DNA from: Prorocentrum cordatum
Lineage: Eukaryota; Sar; Dinophyceae; Prorocentrales; Prorocentraceae
Assembly (NCBI GenBank): GCA_963575745.1
Contig: CAUYUJ010021680.1
Span: forward strand, 71,354-135,353
DNA: 64,000 bases
Reading direction: 5' to 3'
In this document: positions 1 through 8,800 of the stretch, in pieces
How the letters are laid out: the number at the start of each line of letters is the position of its first letter
How positions within the stretch are numbered: the stretch's first letter is position 1
Made by a program: the position numbers and the translations under genes
Notes under the pieces: generated by a model
What the model was told of the DNA's origin: nothing
The model's database searches: none
Seen by the model: only the letters and a program-made list of their open reading frames with translations

Positions 1-1500
1 ACATTGTCCGCCCGGGCCGGGTGGGTCAACTAGCTGCACCCCGCGCCGGAATTCCTCTAGCTCATCGATGCCGAAGAGCTCTACGAGGTGCTAGCTGCAC
101 CCCGCGCCGGAATTCCTCTAGCTAATCGATGCCGAAAAGCTCTACGAGGCACTGGGCGCCGGCGGTAAACCGTCAACCTTGGTTACCGCCGGGAGACTCG
201 TAGAGCTTCCTTGCTCATCTGCAGCTCGAGTTAAGTCATGAAAACCAATACCATCTCCAAAAAATGAGAAGATTACGCATAGCTTTTCAGGCCCAGCGCT
301 GATAGCAGACTGATTCCAGGCGTCTAGATACTTTCAACTAGCGCCCCTGATGATTCCCTTCCGATTGCTGTGCTGAACAGCTCTGTAACTCATCTGCAGC
401 GCGATTTAAGTCAAGAAAACCAATACCATCTCCAACACATGAGCAGAGTACAAATAGTTGTTCAGCCCGAGCGCTGATAGCATACTGATTTCAGACGTCT
501 AGATAATTTGAAATAGCGCGCATGATGATTTCCTTTTTAACTGCTGTGCCAAAGGGCTGTGGAGCTCATCTGCAGCTCGATTTAAATCAAGAAAAGCATT
601 TCCATCTCCAACAAAATAGCAGAGTATGAATAGTTGTTCGACTTCTACGCTGATAGCAGACCGAGTCCAGGTGTTTAGTAGCGCGCCTGATGATTGCCGA
701 ACAGCTCTGTAGCTCATCTGCCGCTCGAGTTAAGTCAAGGACATCATCACCATATTGGGAGAGAGAAAAAAAGTACGGATAGCGTTTCAGCCCCAGCGCT
801 GATAGCAGACTGATTTCAGGCGTCTAGATACTTAGAACTATCAGGCCTGATGATTCCCTTCCGATTGTTGAGCCGAACAGCTCTGTAGCTCATCTGCAAC
901 TCGAGTTGAGTCGAGAAAACCATCACCATCTCCAAAAAAATGGAGAGTACGAATAGTGTTTCGGCTACAGTGCTGATCGCAGACAGAGTCCGGGCGTTCA
1001 GATACTTTAGACTAGCGCGCCTGATCATTGCCTTCCGATTGCTGTGCCGAAGAGCCACTTAGCTCATCTGCAGCTCGAGTTAAGTAAAGAAATTCATCAT
1101 CTTCAAAACAAATAGTAACGTACGAACAGCTTCGCGGAACTAGCTCGAGTAGCAGACCGAGTTCAGACCTCTAGATGCTTCAAGCGAGCGCGCCTGATAA
1201 CTCCGAATCGATTACGTGTGCGTACCAGCTCTGTAGCTATCCTACAGCTCAAGTTAAAACCAACAACGCCTGTCAAGATGACTCCAAACAGCCGATCCCG
1301 CCGGAGTGCTTTTTGGCAGTAATAGGTACCCGATCGACCTGAGATTAAGATGGCGAGCGGGGATAAGATCGAAGATCGCAAGCAAAAATACGAGAGCTCC
1401 GACGAATTGTTGAACTCCGAGAACATAGTTTTCAACCGAGCAAAAGTCAGCACAAGGTCCGTCGAGATTTTTCTTGCCAACTAGCCCTCCAGTGCTGTGG
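1..1500. repeat. Diverged ~175-bp satellite array (left block)
   Basis: Tandem, diverged monomers recur at about 150-175 bp, marked by a box like GACCGAGTTCAGACCTCTAG near 310, 485, 660, 808, 983 and 1153. Each monomer also has a small dyad of the form CTGTAGC-n-TACAGCTC followed by GAGTTAAGT. A block starting GATCCCGCC..GCTTTTTGGCAG, at about 1291-1480, closes the array, as it does in the later arrays. Short frames of 60-100 codons in here are by-products of the repeat. I see no gene. Confidence 0.8.
137..210. repeat. Two-tier palindrome, copy 1
   Basis: First copy of the dispersed palindrome: AAGCTCTACGAG, then CCGGCGGTAA, a loop with CGTCAACC, then TTACCGCC and CTCGTAGAGCTT. Other copies lie near 1505, 4195, 5404, 6632/14658, 14702, 16224, 18781 (inverted), 18945, 19985 (inverted), 20330 (inverted), 20700, 21138, 22000, 22268, 23430, 24563, 24828, 26676, 26988, 28110, 28422, 30140, 30527, 31230, 31760, 32567, 33220, 33490, 37020, 37519, 38774, 39980, 40507 and 40868. 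None is found from 41979 onward. Confidence 0.85.
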
Positions 1501-1560
1501 AACTGGGAGCCCGCGGTAAACCGTCAACCAGGTTTGTTTGTTTGTTTGCGCTCCTGTGCA

Positions 1561-1579
1561 CCAGCTGTAAAGCAGCTGG
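1561..1579 (-). other. 3'-terminal hairpin of the 1.5-3.9 kb element
   Basis: CCAGCTG-TAAAG-CAGCTGG is a perfect 7-bp stem with a 5-nt loop, lying 12 nt before the (CAAA)n tail in element sense. A hairpin close to the tail is a common recognition feature of LINE 3' ends, and the large LINE in this window has one in the same place. Confidence 0.6.
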
Positions 1580-1749
1580 AGGAGAACGAGTCCCGAAGCA
1601 GCGAACGCAGCGAACGGGCGACGCACAAAGCGTTCAGGCGGCACACCTACACAGTGAACCTCCTTTGAAGGTCAGGCAACGTTTCAACGAGCGGAGTTAA
1701 AGGGAAAGCAGAGCAGAAAGAAGATTACGAGTAGCCTACTACACAATAC

Positions 1750-2823
1750 TCATGTGGCGCAGGAAAAAAAGTAAAAGGCAGAAATCTCATCATAAGTCCA
1801 GCCGTATGGATGCCAGTCGAAATCCATAAGCTCCGATGGTGCAGGCATATGGCACAGGTCCATGTACGACCACTCCAGTTCTTCAAATCTCGCACTGGAC
1901 ATTTGCGGATTCCGCACCGCCTCCTCGACTGAGACAGCACTGTGCAGCATGCCGAGCAGGGGAAGGACGTCGGCGAGTCGCATATGTAGTAACTTCGCAC
2001 CGCAAATGACGTCCCCCATAGCGACATACGTGCGCACGACCACAGTGAAAGGGTCGAAGAACTTCGCACATCCCAAGTTAACATACAGTGGGTGCCGTTG
2101 AACCTCTGGGGGCGCCGCAAGAATGGAGCCCACCTCGGACTTGCTGACCCTGCGGATACACTTGAACTCATTCTCAGCGCCCATAAAGAGAAAACCCTCC
2201 AACGGCGTCCCAAGAGACTCACTCAGACCAGCATAACCCGCATACCCGCTCTCTGGGTGGAGGACGTCCTGGAGATTCTCGCCACTCGCAGCCTCCCTCC
2301 AAGCACCAACAATGAAACATATAGGCACCCAAGTATCGTGCACATCATCTGCGCAGCACGTCACCAATTCCCGCGGCGCGGGGAACTCAATATCATAAGT
2401 GGGAACACAGCCTGGATTCAAGACAACATTGAGCGTGACATCGGAATCTGCCTGCACTTTGGGCGTCGAAGAAAACTCTGCACTCGAAAGAGGTACCGCG
2501 GGAACCAACGAGTGAGCCCTTACATCAGCCAAAGAAGCACTCTGCGCACAGCCAGGGTTCGATACCACAGCGAGCGTGACATCGGATACTGCCTCCAACT
2601 CCTCCTCCGCCTCCTCCGTCACTTTCCCAAGAACAGTTCCTGCAGCTCCTCCCTCCATCCCAAAAACACTCTCTGTCTGACAGCCGACTCCAAAGGGCTC
2701 CAGAGGATAAGATGAAAGAACTGCATACAAGTCCGGAGAAGATGAGACCACTGCCTTCACATCAGAAGAAGATGAGACCACTGCCTTCACATCAGAAGAA
2801 GAAGATGAAAGAACTGCATACAT
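1750..2823 (-). CDS. Hypothetical protein with Ser/Asp-rich repeats
   Basis: The frame is open from 3021, but the first ATG is at 2823, giving about 357 residues; the open frame upstream adds 66 codons without an ATG. The N-terminal part has a short imperfect repeat of the type SSSSDVKAVV with SSSSDMYAVL variants. The middle has two similar stretches, DVTLAVVSNPGC and DVTLNVVLNPGC. The C-terminal half is less biased and rich in aromatic residues. I recognise no family. It lies in the retroposed element ending at 1535 and is the last frame before its 3' tail. The open frame upstream and the neighbouring frame with VQTQF repeats suggest that a longer protein has been broken or that an intron lies between. 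Function unknown. Confidence 0.45.
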   Translation of the reverse strand: MYAVLSSSSSDVKAVVSSSSDVKAVVSSSPDLYAVLSSYPLEPFGVGCQTESVFGMEGGAAGTVLGKVTEEAEEELEAVSDVTLAVVSNPGCAQSASLADVRAHSLVPAVPLSSAEFSSTPKVQADSDVTLNVVLNPGCVPTYDIEFPAPRELVTCCADDVHDTWVPICFIVGAWREAASGENLQDVLHPESGYAGYAGLSESLGTPLEGFLFMGAENEFKCIRRVSKSEVGSILAAPPEVQRHPLYVNLGCAKFFDPFTVVVRTYVAMGDVICGAKLLHMRLADVLPLLGMLHSAVSVEEAVRNPQMSSARFEELEWSYMDLCHMPAPSELMDFDWHPYGWTYDEISAFYFFSCAT

Positions 2824-3097
2824 GTCAGAAGAAGATGAGACCACTGCCTGCACATCCTTCCCACAAGAGGCTGTACAAGCATTCCGAAATCCGGAATTTT
2901 TGAATCGAATTTTCTGGACTTCGGCAGAGTGTGTAATCGTAAGTGCGTTGTCACCTGACTCATGAAGGCGCGATAACACTATTCCCGTCGGCGTCCTGGA
3001 AAGTGAACTGAGTCTGCACACAGGCGTCCTTCAAAGTGAACTGAGTATGCACGCCAGCATCCATTGAAGTGAACTGAGTTTGCACACAGGCGTCCTC

Positions 3098-3562
3098 TCA
3101 AGTGAACTGAGTTTGCACGCCGGCACCCATTGAAGACAATCGAATGCTGTGAGAATGCACTTGGACCTCAGCATCAATTGAAGACACTCGAATGCTTTGA
3201 AAGGGGGAGTGCACTTCGTCAACCTGGACACCAGCATCAATTGAAAATACTCGAATGCTTTGAGAAGGATGTTCGACCTCGTCAACCTGGACCCCAGCAT
3301 CAATAGCAGAAGAAAAACCGCGAAGTGCAACGGAATCAACTATCGGGCAGCTGTCAGAGGGATGGAGTAATGCTGTCAACAACTCATTCGCCTGAGCATC
3401 CAACTCTGCATACAAGACCGCGTCGCGGGCGACTAGGCCTTCGAGCACCAACGGAAGAGGACAATTCGGTCGAACCCATCTAAGTTGGCTAGCCCGAGCC
3501 CGACGCAAACACCTGCATGCGAGACTCCGCACATGAGGCATCCGGCACAAACAAGACCACAA
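3098..3562 (-). CDS. Hypothetical fragment with DAGVQVDE repeats
   Basis: A 154-codon frame ends in tandem repeats of the form SIDAGVQVDEV and GVQTQFT. It stops at TGA (3098-3100), but the same frame continues the repeat beyond the stop (DACVQTQFT, DAGVHTQFT, DACVQTQFT) down to about 3000. So the repeat block is longer than the frame, and the stop interrupts it. The start is uncertain: the frame opens on an ATG at 3562, but another minus frame covers 3489-3868 with a hydrophobic stretch (VELACCFALLTQLPISLYIL). Function unknown. Probably part of one decayed gene with the 1750-2823 frame. Confidence 0.3.
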   Translation of the reverse strand: MWSCLCRMPHVRSLACRCLRRARASQLRWVRPNCPLPLVLEGLVARDAVLYAELDAQANELLTALLHPSDSCPIVDSVALRGFSSAIDAGVQVDEVEHPSQSIRVFSIDAGVQVDEVHSPFQSIRVSSIDAEVQVHSHSIRLSSMGAGVQTQFT

Positions 3563-3852
3563 ATGATAGGTAAATGGCAGAAAACTGAGGGGAGATGTGC
3601 GAGGACACCTGAGAGATCACGCAGATCTGAAAGAACCGAGACTTACGATCACCACTCTGGGCAGTGAGGAACAAGTCAGCGTATACAAATTGCCACCGCC
3701 GACCCGCAACAAGAAATGAATATGAGAGGCCAACAATGACAAGCAAGATGTACAGGGAGATGGGCAGTTGCGTAAGCAGAGCAAAACAACACGCTAGCTC
3801 AACGTTCACCTTCGCGGAGGTTCCCCAGGCAGGAGAAAATGAACGTTTGCGG

Positions 3853-3872
3853 AGCCTTGAGCCTTGAGCCCC
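3853..3872 (-). other. Tandem GGCTCAAG, possible spliced-leader relic
   Basis: On the minus strand the 5' edge of the retroposed element reads GGGGCTCAAGGCTCAAGGCT. The dinoflagellate spliced leader ends in TTTTGGCTCAAG, and retroposed transcripts in that group are known to keep truncated leader relics in tandem. Only the last 7-8 nt match here, so this is a suggestion, not an identification. Confidence 0.35.
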
Positions 3873-4159
3873 GTAGAGCTCCTTTCTCGCACGGCGCTGC
3901 TCGGAACACATGGAGGAAGCTTTCTCAAGCTCGAGCTGAAAAACTCGAAAAACATGTTTTTCGATGTTATCCAAAGTCGTTCCTTCAAGTGTTTTGATAG
4001 TAATACTGCAGCTACGGACCTGAGAATTCGACAGGCAGACGCGCCATAACCCACAGGTGCGAAAAATACTCGCTTCCAAAACGAATTTCCAATCTCTCAC
4101 AATCTTCAAAAAAACCGACCCCAAGTCATCACATTGTCCGCCCGGGCCGACTCGGCCAC

Positions 4160-4196
4160 TTGCTAGCGTCCAAAAACCGGATAGCAAAGAGGCACT
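4160..4196 (+). repeat. Terminal tag, single copy
   Basis: The sequence CTAGCGTCCAAAAACCGG and its continuation ATAGCAAAGAGGCAC match the start of the Helitron-like unit at 41979. The tag directly abuts a palindrome copy. Confidence 0.7.
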
Positions 4197-5319
4197 GGGA
4201 GCCGGCGGTGAACCGTCAACCTTCGTTACCGCCGGGAACTCGTAGAGCTTCTTCGCGCAATGCGGGCGCGGCAATCTCGCATTGCGCGCGCGAGGGCGCG
4301 GTCTCATGAAGAGGACGTGGAGAAGAAGAAGGAGTGAGGGAACAGCATCTCTGGACAAAAAAATAAGACATACCAGACCCAGTTCAGGCGTCTGGACACT
4401 GTAAACTAGCGCGCCTGTTGATTTCCTTCCGATCGCTGCGCCGAAGAGCGTAAAGAAAACCATCACCATCTCTAAAAAAACAAAGTCCGAATAGGTGTTC
4501 GGTCCCAGCGCTGAGAGCAGACCGAGTTCAGGCGTCTAGATACTTTGCACTAGCGTGCCGGATTATTTCCGTTCGATCGCTGTGCCGAACAGCTATGTAG
4601 CCCATTTGAAGCTCGAATTAAATCGTGAAAACCATCACCAGCTCGAGAAAATTAGCAGAGCACGAATAGTTTTATCGGCTCCAGCGCTGATAGCAGACCG
4701 AGATCAGGCGTCTAGATACTTTTAACCAGCGCCCCTGATGATTCCCTTCCGATTGCTGTGCTGAGATCTGCAGCTCGAGATAAGTTAAGGAAACCAATAC
4801 CAACTCCAAGAAATTAGCAGAGTACGACGAGTTGTTTCGCCCGAGCGCTCATAGCAGACTGATTTCAGGCGTCTAGATACTTTCAACCAGCGCGCCTGAT
4901 GATGTGCTTCCGATTGGTGTGCCGAACAGCTATGTAGCTTATCAGTGGAGATAAATCAAGAAAACCCATTCGATCTCCAGAAAATTAGCAGAGTACGAAT
5001 AGTGTTCGGGCTTCTGCGCTGCTAGCAAGCGACTAGATACTTCAGACTATCGCGTATGATGATTTCCTCTGATTACTGTCCTAAAGAGCTCTCTAGCTCG
5101 TCTGCAGCTCGAGTTGGGGAAAAACGCATTATCCTTTCAAAAAAATTCGGTGGCGTAAAAATAGTTGCGCGGACCTAGCTCTGGTAGCAGACCGAGTTCA
5201 GACTTCTACATGCTCGAAACGAACGCGCCTGATGACCCTGCATCGATTAGGTGTGCACACCATCTCTATAGCAGTCCTACAGCTCGAGTTAAGTTCAGAA
5301 AACCGACAGCACTTGTCAA

Positions 5320-5400
5320 CTTAGCACCGTCGAAAACCCGGATAGCAAAGAGGCGCTCACACTTGGTAGCGCCCAAAACCCGGATAGCAAAGAGGCACCC
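5320..5400 (+). repeat. Terminal tag, tandem pair
   Basis: Two head-to-tail copies of the tag (5320-5358 and 5371-5400), about 50 bp apart. The first reads TTAGCACCGTCGAAAACCCG and the second TTGGTAGCGCCCAAAACCCG. Both continue into GATAGCAAAGAGGC, and the pair abuts a palindrome copy. Confidence 0.7.
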
Positions 5401-6653
5401 ACACTGGGGGCCGGCGGTAAAACGTCAACCTTGGTTACCGCCGGGAACTTGTAGAGCTTCCCCGTGCAATGCGGGAGCGGCAATCTCGCATTGCGCGCGC
5501 GAGGGCGCGGTCTCATGGAGGAGGACGTGGAAGAGAAGGAGGAGGGAGGGAAAAGCACCTCTGGAAAGAAATAATAGACATACCAGACCGAATTCAGGCG
5601 TCTGGACACTTCATAACCATCTCAAAACAAAACAGAGTACGAACAGTTTTTCGGCCCCAGCGCTGATAGTAGACTGATTTCAGGCTCTAGATACTTTGAA
5701 CTAGCGCGCCAGAATATTCCCTTCCCATTGCTGTGCCGAACAGCTCTGTAGCTCATCTGCAGCTCGAGTGAGGTCAAGAGAAACATCACCACCTCGAGGA
5801 AAAAATATAGAGTACGAATAACTTTTCAGGCCCAGCGCTTATAGCAGACGGAGATAAGGCGTCTAGATACTGCAGACGATCGCGCCTGATGATTTCCTTC
5901 CCATTGCTGTGCCGAACAGCTCTGTAGCCCATCTGCAACCCGAGTTAAGTCCAGAAAAGCATCACCATCTCGAAAAAAAAGCAGATTACGACTAGTTTTT
6001 CAACCCAGCGCCGATAGCAAACCGAGATCAGGCGTCTAGATACATTCAACTGGCGCGACTGATGATTTCCTTCCATTTCTGTGCTGAACAGCTCTGTAGC
6101 TCATCTGCAGTTCGAGTTAAGTCCAGAAAAGCATCACCATCTCCAAAAAAAATACCAGAGTACGAATAATTTCTCAGCCCCAGCGCTGATAGCAGACCGA
6201 GATCAGGCGTCTAGGTACTGCAAACTATCGCGCCTGAAGATCCCCTTCCGATTGATGTGCCAGAGAGCTCTGTAGCTTATCTGCAGCTCGAGTAAAGTCA
6301 AGAAACTCATCATCATCCAAAAAAATTAGAGTACGAGTAGTTTCGCGGACCTAGCCCGAGTAGCAGACCGAGTTCAGACCTCTAGATGCTTGAGACGAAC
6401 GCGCCTAATCAGTCTGGATCGATTAGGTGTGCATACCAGCTCTGTAGCGCTCCTGAAGCTCGAGTTAAGTACAGAAAACCGACAGCACCTGTCACGATGA
6501 CACAAAACAGCCGATCCCGCCTGAGTGCTTTTTGGCAGTAATAGGTACCCGATCGACCTGAGATTAAGACGGCGAGCGGGAATAAGATCGAAGGTGGGGG
6601 GGAAAATACTAGAGCTCTGACGAATGTTCAAACTGGCGCCGGCGGTGAACCGT

Positions 6654-6663
6654 CAACCTGGTC
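6654..6663. repeat. LINE target-site duplication, left copy
   Basis: CAACCTGGTC, identical to 14658-14667. It corresponds to the loop and first bases of the right inner arm of the palindrome. Confidence 0.9.
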
Positions 6664-6710
6664 TTTTTTGCGTCTTTTGCGAAGGCCGGTTCGAACTCCC
6701 ATGGGAGCAG
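6664..6710 (-). other. LINE 3' terminus: hairpin plus A-rich tail
   Basis: In element sense the end has the perfect palindrome CTCCCATGGGAG, then TTCGAACCGGCCTTCGC, then AAAAGACGCAAAAAA. A related hairpin (GCCCCC-TAA-GGGGGC followed by TCGAATCGGGCCCCGC) lies inside the element near 8550. The stem sequence differs but the pairing is kept. Confidence 0.7.
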
Positions 6711-7207
6711 GCCTAAACACAAAGAACCTAAACAGCGAAGCTGTACAGGAAGACAGCGAAGCTGCAAAGATTAAAGCAGATGTGCATCAAACAGCGAGGC
6801 TGTACAGATATGCACAAGACTGCCCACACACAAGAATATAACACTAAAACAGTGAAACGCAGTAACCACTGGTGTGTACAGCGACCACACGAGAAGCAGT
6901 GAGAGACCATACAGTAACCACTGGTTTATACAGCGATTACCGTCTCAACACCACTGAGAACGCACAAGAGATTAAAGGTCATAATGCAGATAAGATCAAA
7001 GGCCTACTTTGAGGCACCACGTGACAAATCACGGAAAGTCACGTTCAAAGGTCAATGAGCCCTCAAATCAAGGAAGCAACGAATGATCTACTTTGAGGGA
7101 TCAAGCGAAACTCTTATTCAACACACGCGCGTGCACGACAACACACACACGCATGAAGAAAGGCAACGCAATGACAAATCAAGCGTGCAGGATCAATCAC
7201 ATGTGCA
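6711..7207 (-). other. LINE 3' untranslated region with short palindromic repeats
   Basis: No coding frame of note. Three copies of ACAGCGAAGCTGT or close variants lie at about 6731, 6752 and 6786, similar to those in the internal 3' module (8600-8780). Further boxes like GTAACCACTGGT repeat near 6868 and 6914. Nothing recognisable from about 6960 to 7207. Confidence 0.6.
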
Positions 7208-8407
7208 TCATCTGTGCCGTTTCCGATGCTTCTTGCCGCTCCGCGTCAATACACTCCTGGAAGTAGAACTCCGAGGACCCCCTTGTTGCGAATCATCCTC
7301 CTCGGAACTTTCAATTCCCAATTGCAGCCTGTATGCATGAAGAGCCTCAGTCCTACGCTGAAACTCCTGTCTCGGGAGTCGGTGTAGCTCACGCCAAAGA
7401 GCACTGACATCGACACCGGCAAGGGCCCAGTCCCTGGCAGCTTGAAACCCGTCCTCCGTCACTGCTGCACTCACAACTGCATTAGATAAACTCCCAGTCG
7501 TTGAACTCCCAGGGTGTGAAGTCATAGAATCTTTATAATAAGAACAATGCAACTGCTCATTCCGCAACTCCTCATTCTGCAACTCCTCACCCTGCAACTC
7601 CTCATCATGCAACTCCTCTTTCAGAACACCTGGATCAACAGAAACAGAAACCACTTCCGATCTTCCACGAATCTCCACATCCTCGTTCTCCTTCTCCACC
7701 TCCGACATCTTAACATCAGCTGCCGACTTAACAGGGGCAAAAACAATAGACATGTTATCCTCGTTATCCTGCTCCAACTCCGACATCTTCACATCAGCTG
7801 CCGTCAGAGCAGGAACAGGAACGTGCGAACCCACGTGCGCTACCTCATGATCAACACGCCGAGTCTTTAGGGTCTGCCCTACAGGCTCCCCAAGGACAGC
7901 ATCATGCCCCGACCTGCAACTCATAGTTTTCTTATTCGGCCTCCTCGATATGGGACGCAGCCTCGCTTGAAGGGGCATCTCATAAGAAACCACTGAAGGC
8001 CGATCATCAAACTGGACTCGCCTAGATGAAGAGCTCCCAACATGAAAATCAGAGGCGCCATGATCAACACTGGACCTGTGATAACAAGATATCTCATGAT
8101 CAACATCCTGATCAGCCTGTAGGGTCTGCCCGACAGGCTCCCCAAGGACAGCATCCTGCCCCGTCCTGCACATCATAGTTTTCTTCTTCAGCCTCCTCCG
8201 CTGCCGCCGGGATCCGGCCGAACCGGCGGCAGCGGGATCAGGGGCGCCCTGCGCCGGACCAACGCCACACCGCGTCGCCGCCATGACCGAGGCCACGGCA
8301 GCCGCGGCGGCTGCGACAGTCCTGCGCGGGGCACCTGCCTGAACAGCAGCGCGGACCGCTGCCTCCACAAGAGATGCAGCCAACGCGGCGCCGCCGTCGT
8401 CCCTCAT
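7208..8407 (-). CDS. Extra ORF of the LINE, unknown function (399 aa)
   Basis: The first ATG is at 8407; the open frame extends upstream to 8524 without an ATG. The protein starts with an Ala-rich stretch. It has an internal duplication, KKTMMCRTGQDAVLGEPVGQ and KKTMSCRSGHDAVLGEPVGQ about 110 residues apart, and a second pair, ADVKMSELEQDNED and ADVKMSEVEKENED. A run of EELQ-type repeats follows, and the end is basic (KKHRKRHR). No catalytic motif is recognised. It lies between two copies of the LINE 3' module. That fits a 3'-transduced segment, or a module fused to the element and now carried as a third ORF. The LINE needs no such protein as far as its family is known. Confidence 0.6.
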   Translation of the reverse strand: MRDDGGAALAASLVEAAVRAAVQAGAPRRTVAAAAAAVASVMAATRCGVGPAQGAPDPAAAGSAGSRRQRRRLKKKTMMCRTGQDAVLGEPVGQTLQADQDVDHEISCYHRSSVDHGASDFHVGSSSSRRVQFDDRPSVVSYEMPLQARLRPISRRPNKKTMSCRSGHDAVLGEPVGQTLKTRRVDHEVAHVGSHVPVPALTAADVKMSELEQDNEDNMSIVFAPVKSAADVKMSEVEKENEDVEIRGRSEVVSVSVDPGVLKEELHDEELQGEELQNEELRNEQLHCSYYKDSMTSHPGSSTTGSLSNAVVSAAVTEDGFQAARDWALAGVDVSALWRELHRLPRQEFQRRTEALHAYRLQLGIESSEEDDSQQGGPRSSTSRSVLTRSGKKHRKRHR

Positions 8408-8521
8408 ACTGAGAGCACCGTGCACATTATGAGGAAACAAAGACTCCTTACTGCACAATGCAGCTCGAGACGAGGGGGGCCCCAGCGGTGAGGCCTGGCC
8501 GAGCAGGAGGTAAACTCTGCC

Positions 8522-8800
8522 CAACCTGGTATGCGGTCTGCGGGGCCCGATTCGAGCCCCCTTAGGGGGCAGGGCCAGCGGTAGGATTACCTACAGGCAA
8601 CCTAAGCACTAACAGCGGAGCTGTGTGATATACAAGTCAGCGTAGCTGTGCAGATATGATACAACAGCGTAGCTGCACAGGAATATACACACATCAAAGA
8701 AACAGTGGGGCTAAGCATGTATCTTACAACAGCGGAGCTGTGCAGATATAGTACACACAAACAATCACCGGCCAAGCTGTACGTGTATACACATCTCGGC
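8522..8800 (-). other. Internal copy of the LINE 3' module
   Basis: In element sense this follows the RNase H stop. It has repeated palindromic boxes (ACAGCGGAGCTGT and variants near 8605, 8637, 8664 and 8729), then a hairpin GCCCCC-TAA-GGGGGC, TCGAATCGGGCCCCGC, and ends at AGGTTG. The plus strand next to that end reads CAACCTGGT (8522-8530), the same as the LINE target site. It looks like an earlier 3' end of the element. It overlaps the last codons of the RNase H frame. Confidence 0.6.

Larger units (their letters stand above)
1535..3870 (-). mobile_element. Retroelement or retrocopy inserted in a palindrome loop
   Basis: On the plus strand the palindrome left half, ending CAACCAGGTT at 1525-1534, is cut off and followed by TGTTTGTTTGTTTG. 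Read on the minus strand this is a (CAAA)n 3' tail, so a minus-strand retroposed sequence ends here. The right side rejoins palindrome sequence at CCGTAGAGCTCC near 3871, with part of the right arm lost and no clean target duplication. The insert is about 2.3 kb and carries minus-strand reading frames without recognisable domains. It is probably a 5'-truncated LINE-like element or a mobilised transcript. The boundary at 3870 is approximate. Confidence 0.6.
3871..6653. repeat. Satellite block with palindromes and tags
   Basis: Diverged ~175-bp monomers continue, marked by boxes such as CAGGCGTCTAGATACTTT near 4530, 4705, 4865, 5680, 5860, 6030 and 6205. Palindrome copies lie at about 4195 and 5404, each after a copy of the TAGCGTCCAAAACCCGGATAGC tag. 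The closing block with CTTTTTGGCAGTAATAGG is at 6513-6600. No gene is visible. Confidence 0.75.

Noticed and set aside
3489-4469. A 326-codon minus-strand frame
   Set aside because: It runs across the element boundary near 3870 into palindrome and satellite sequence, so it cannot be one gene.
6671-8560. tRNA-like B box (GGTTCGAACTCC, GATTCGAGCCC) in the LINE 3' modules
   Set aside because: No A box at the right distance and no cloverleaf. The hairpin beside it is better explained as a LINE 3' structure.
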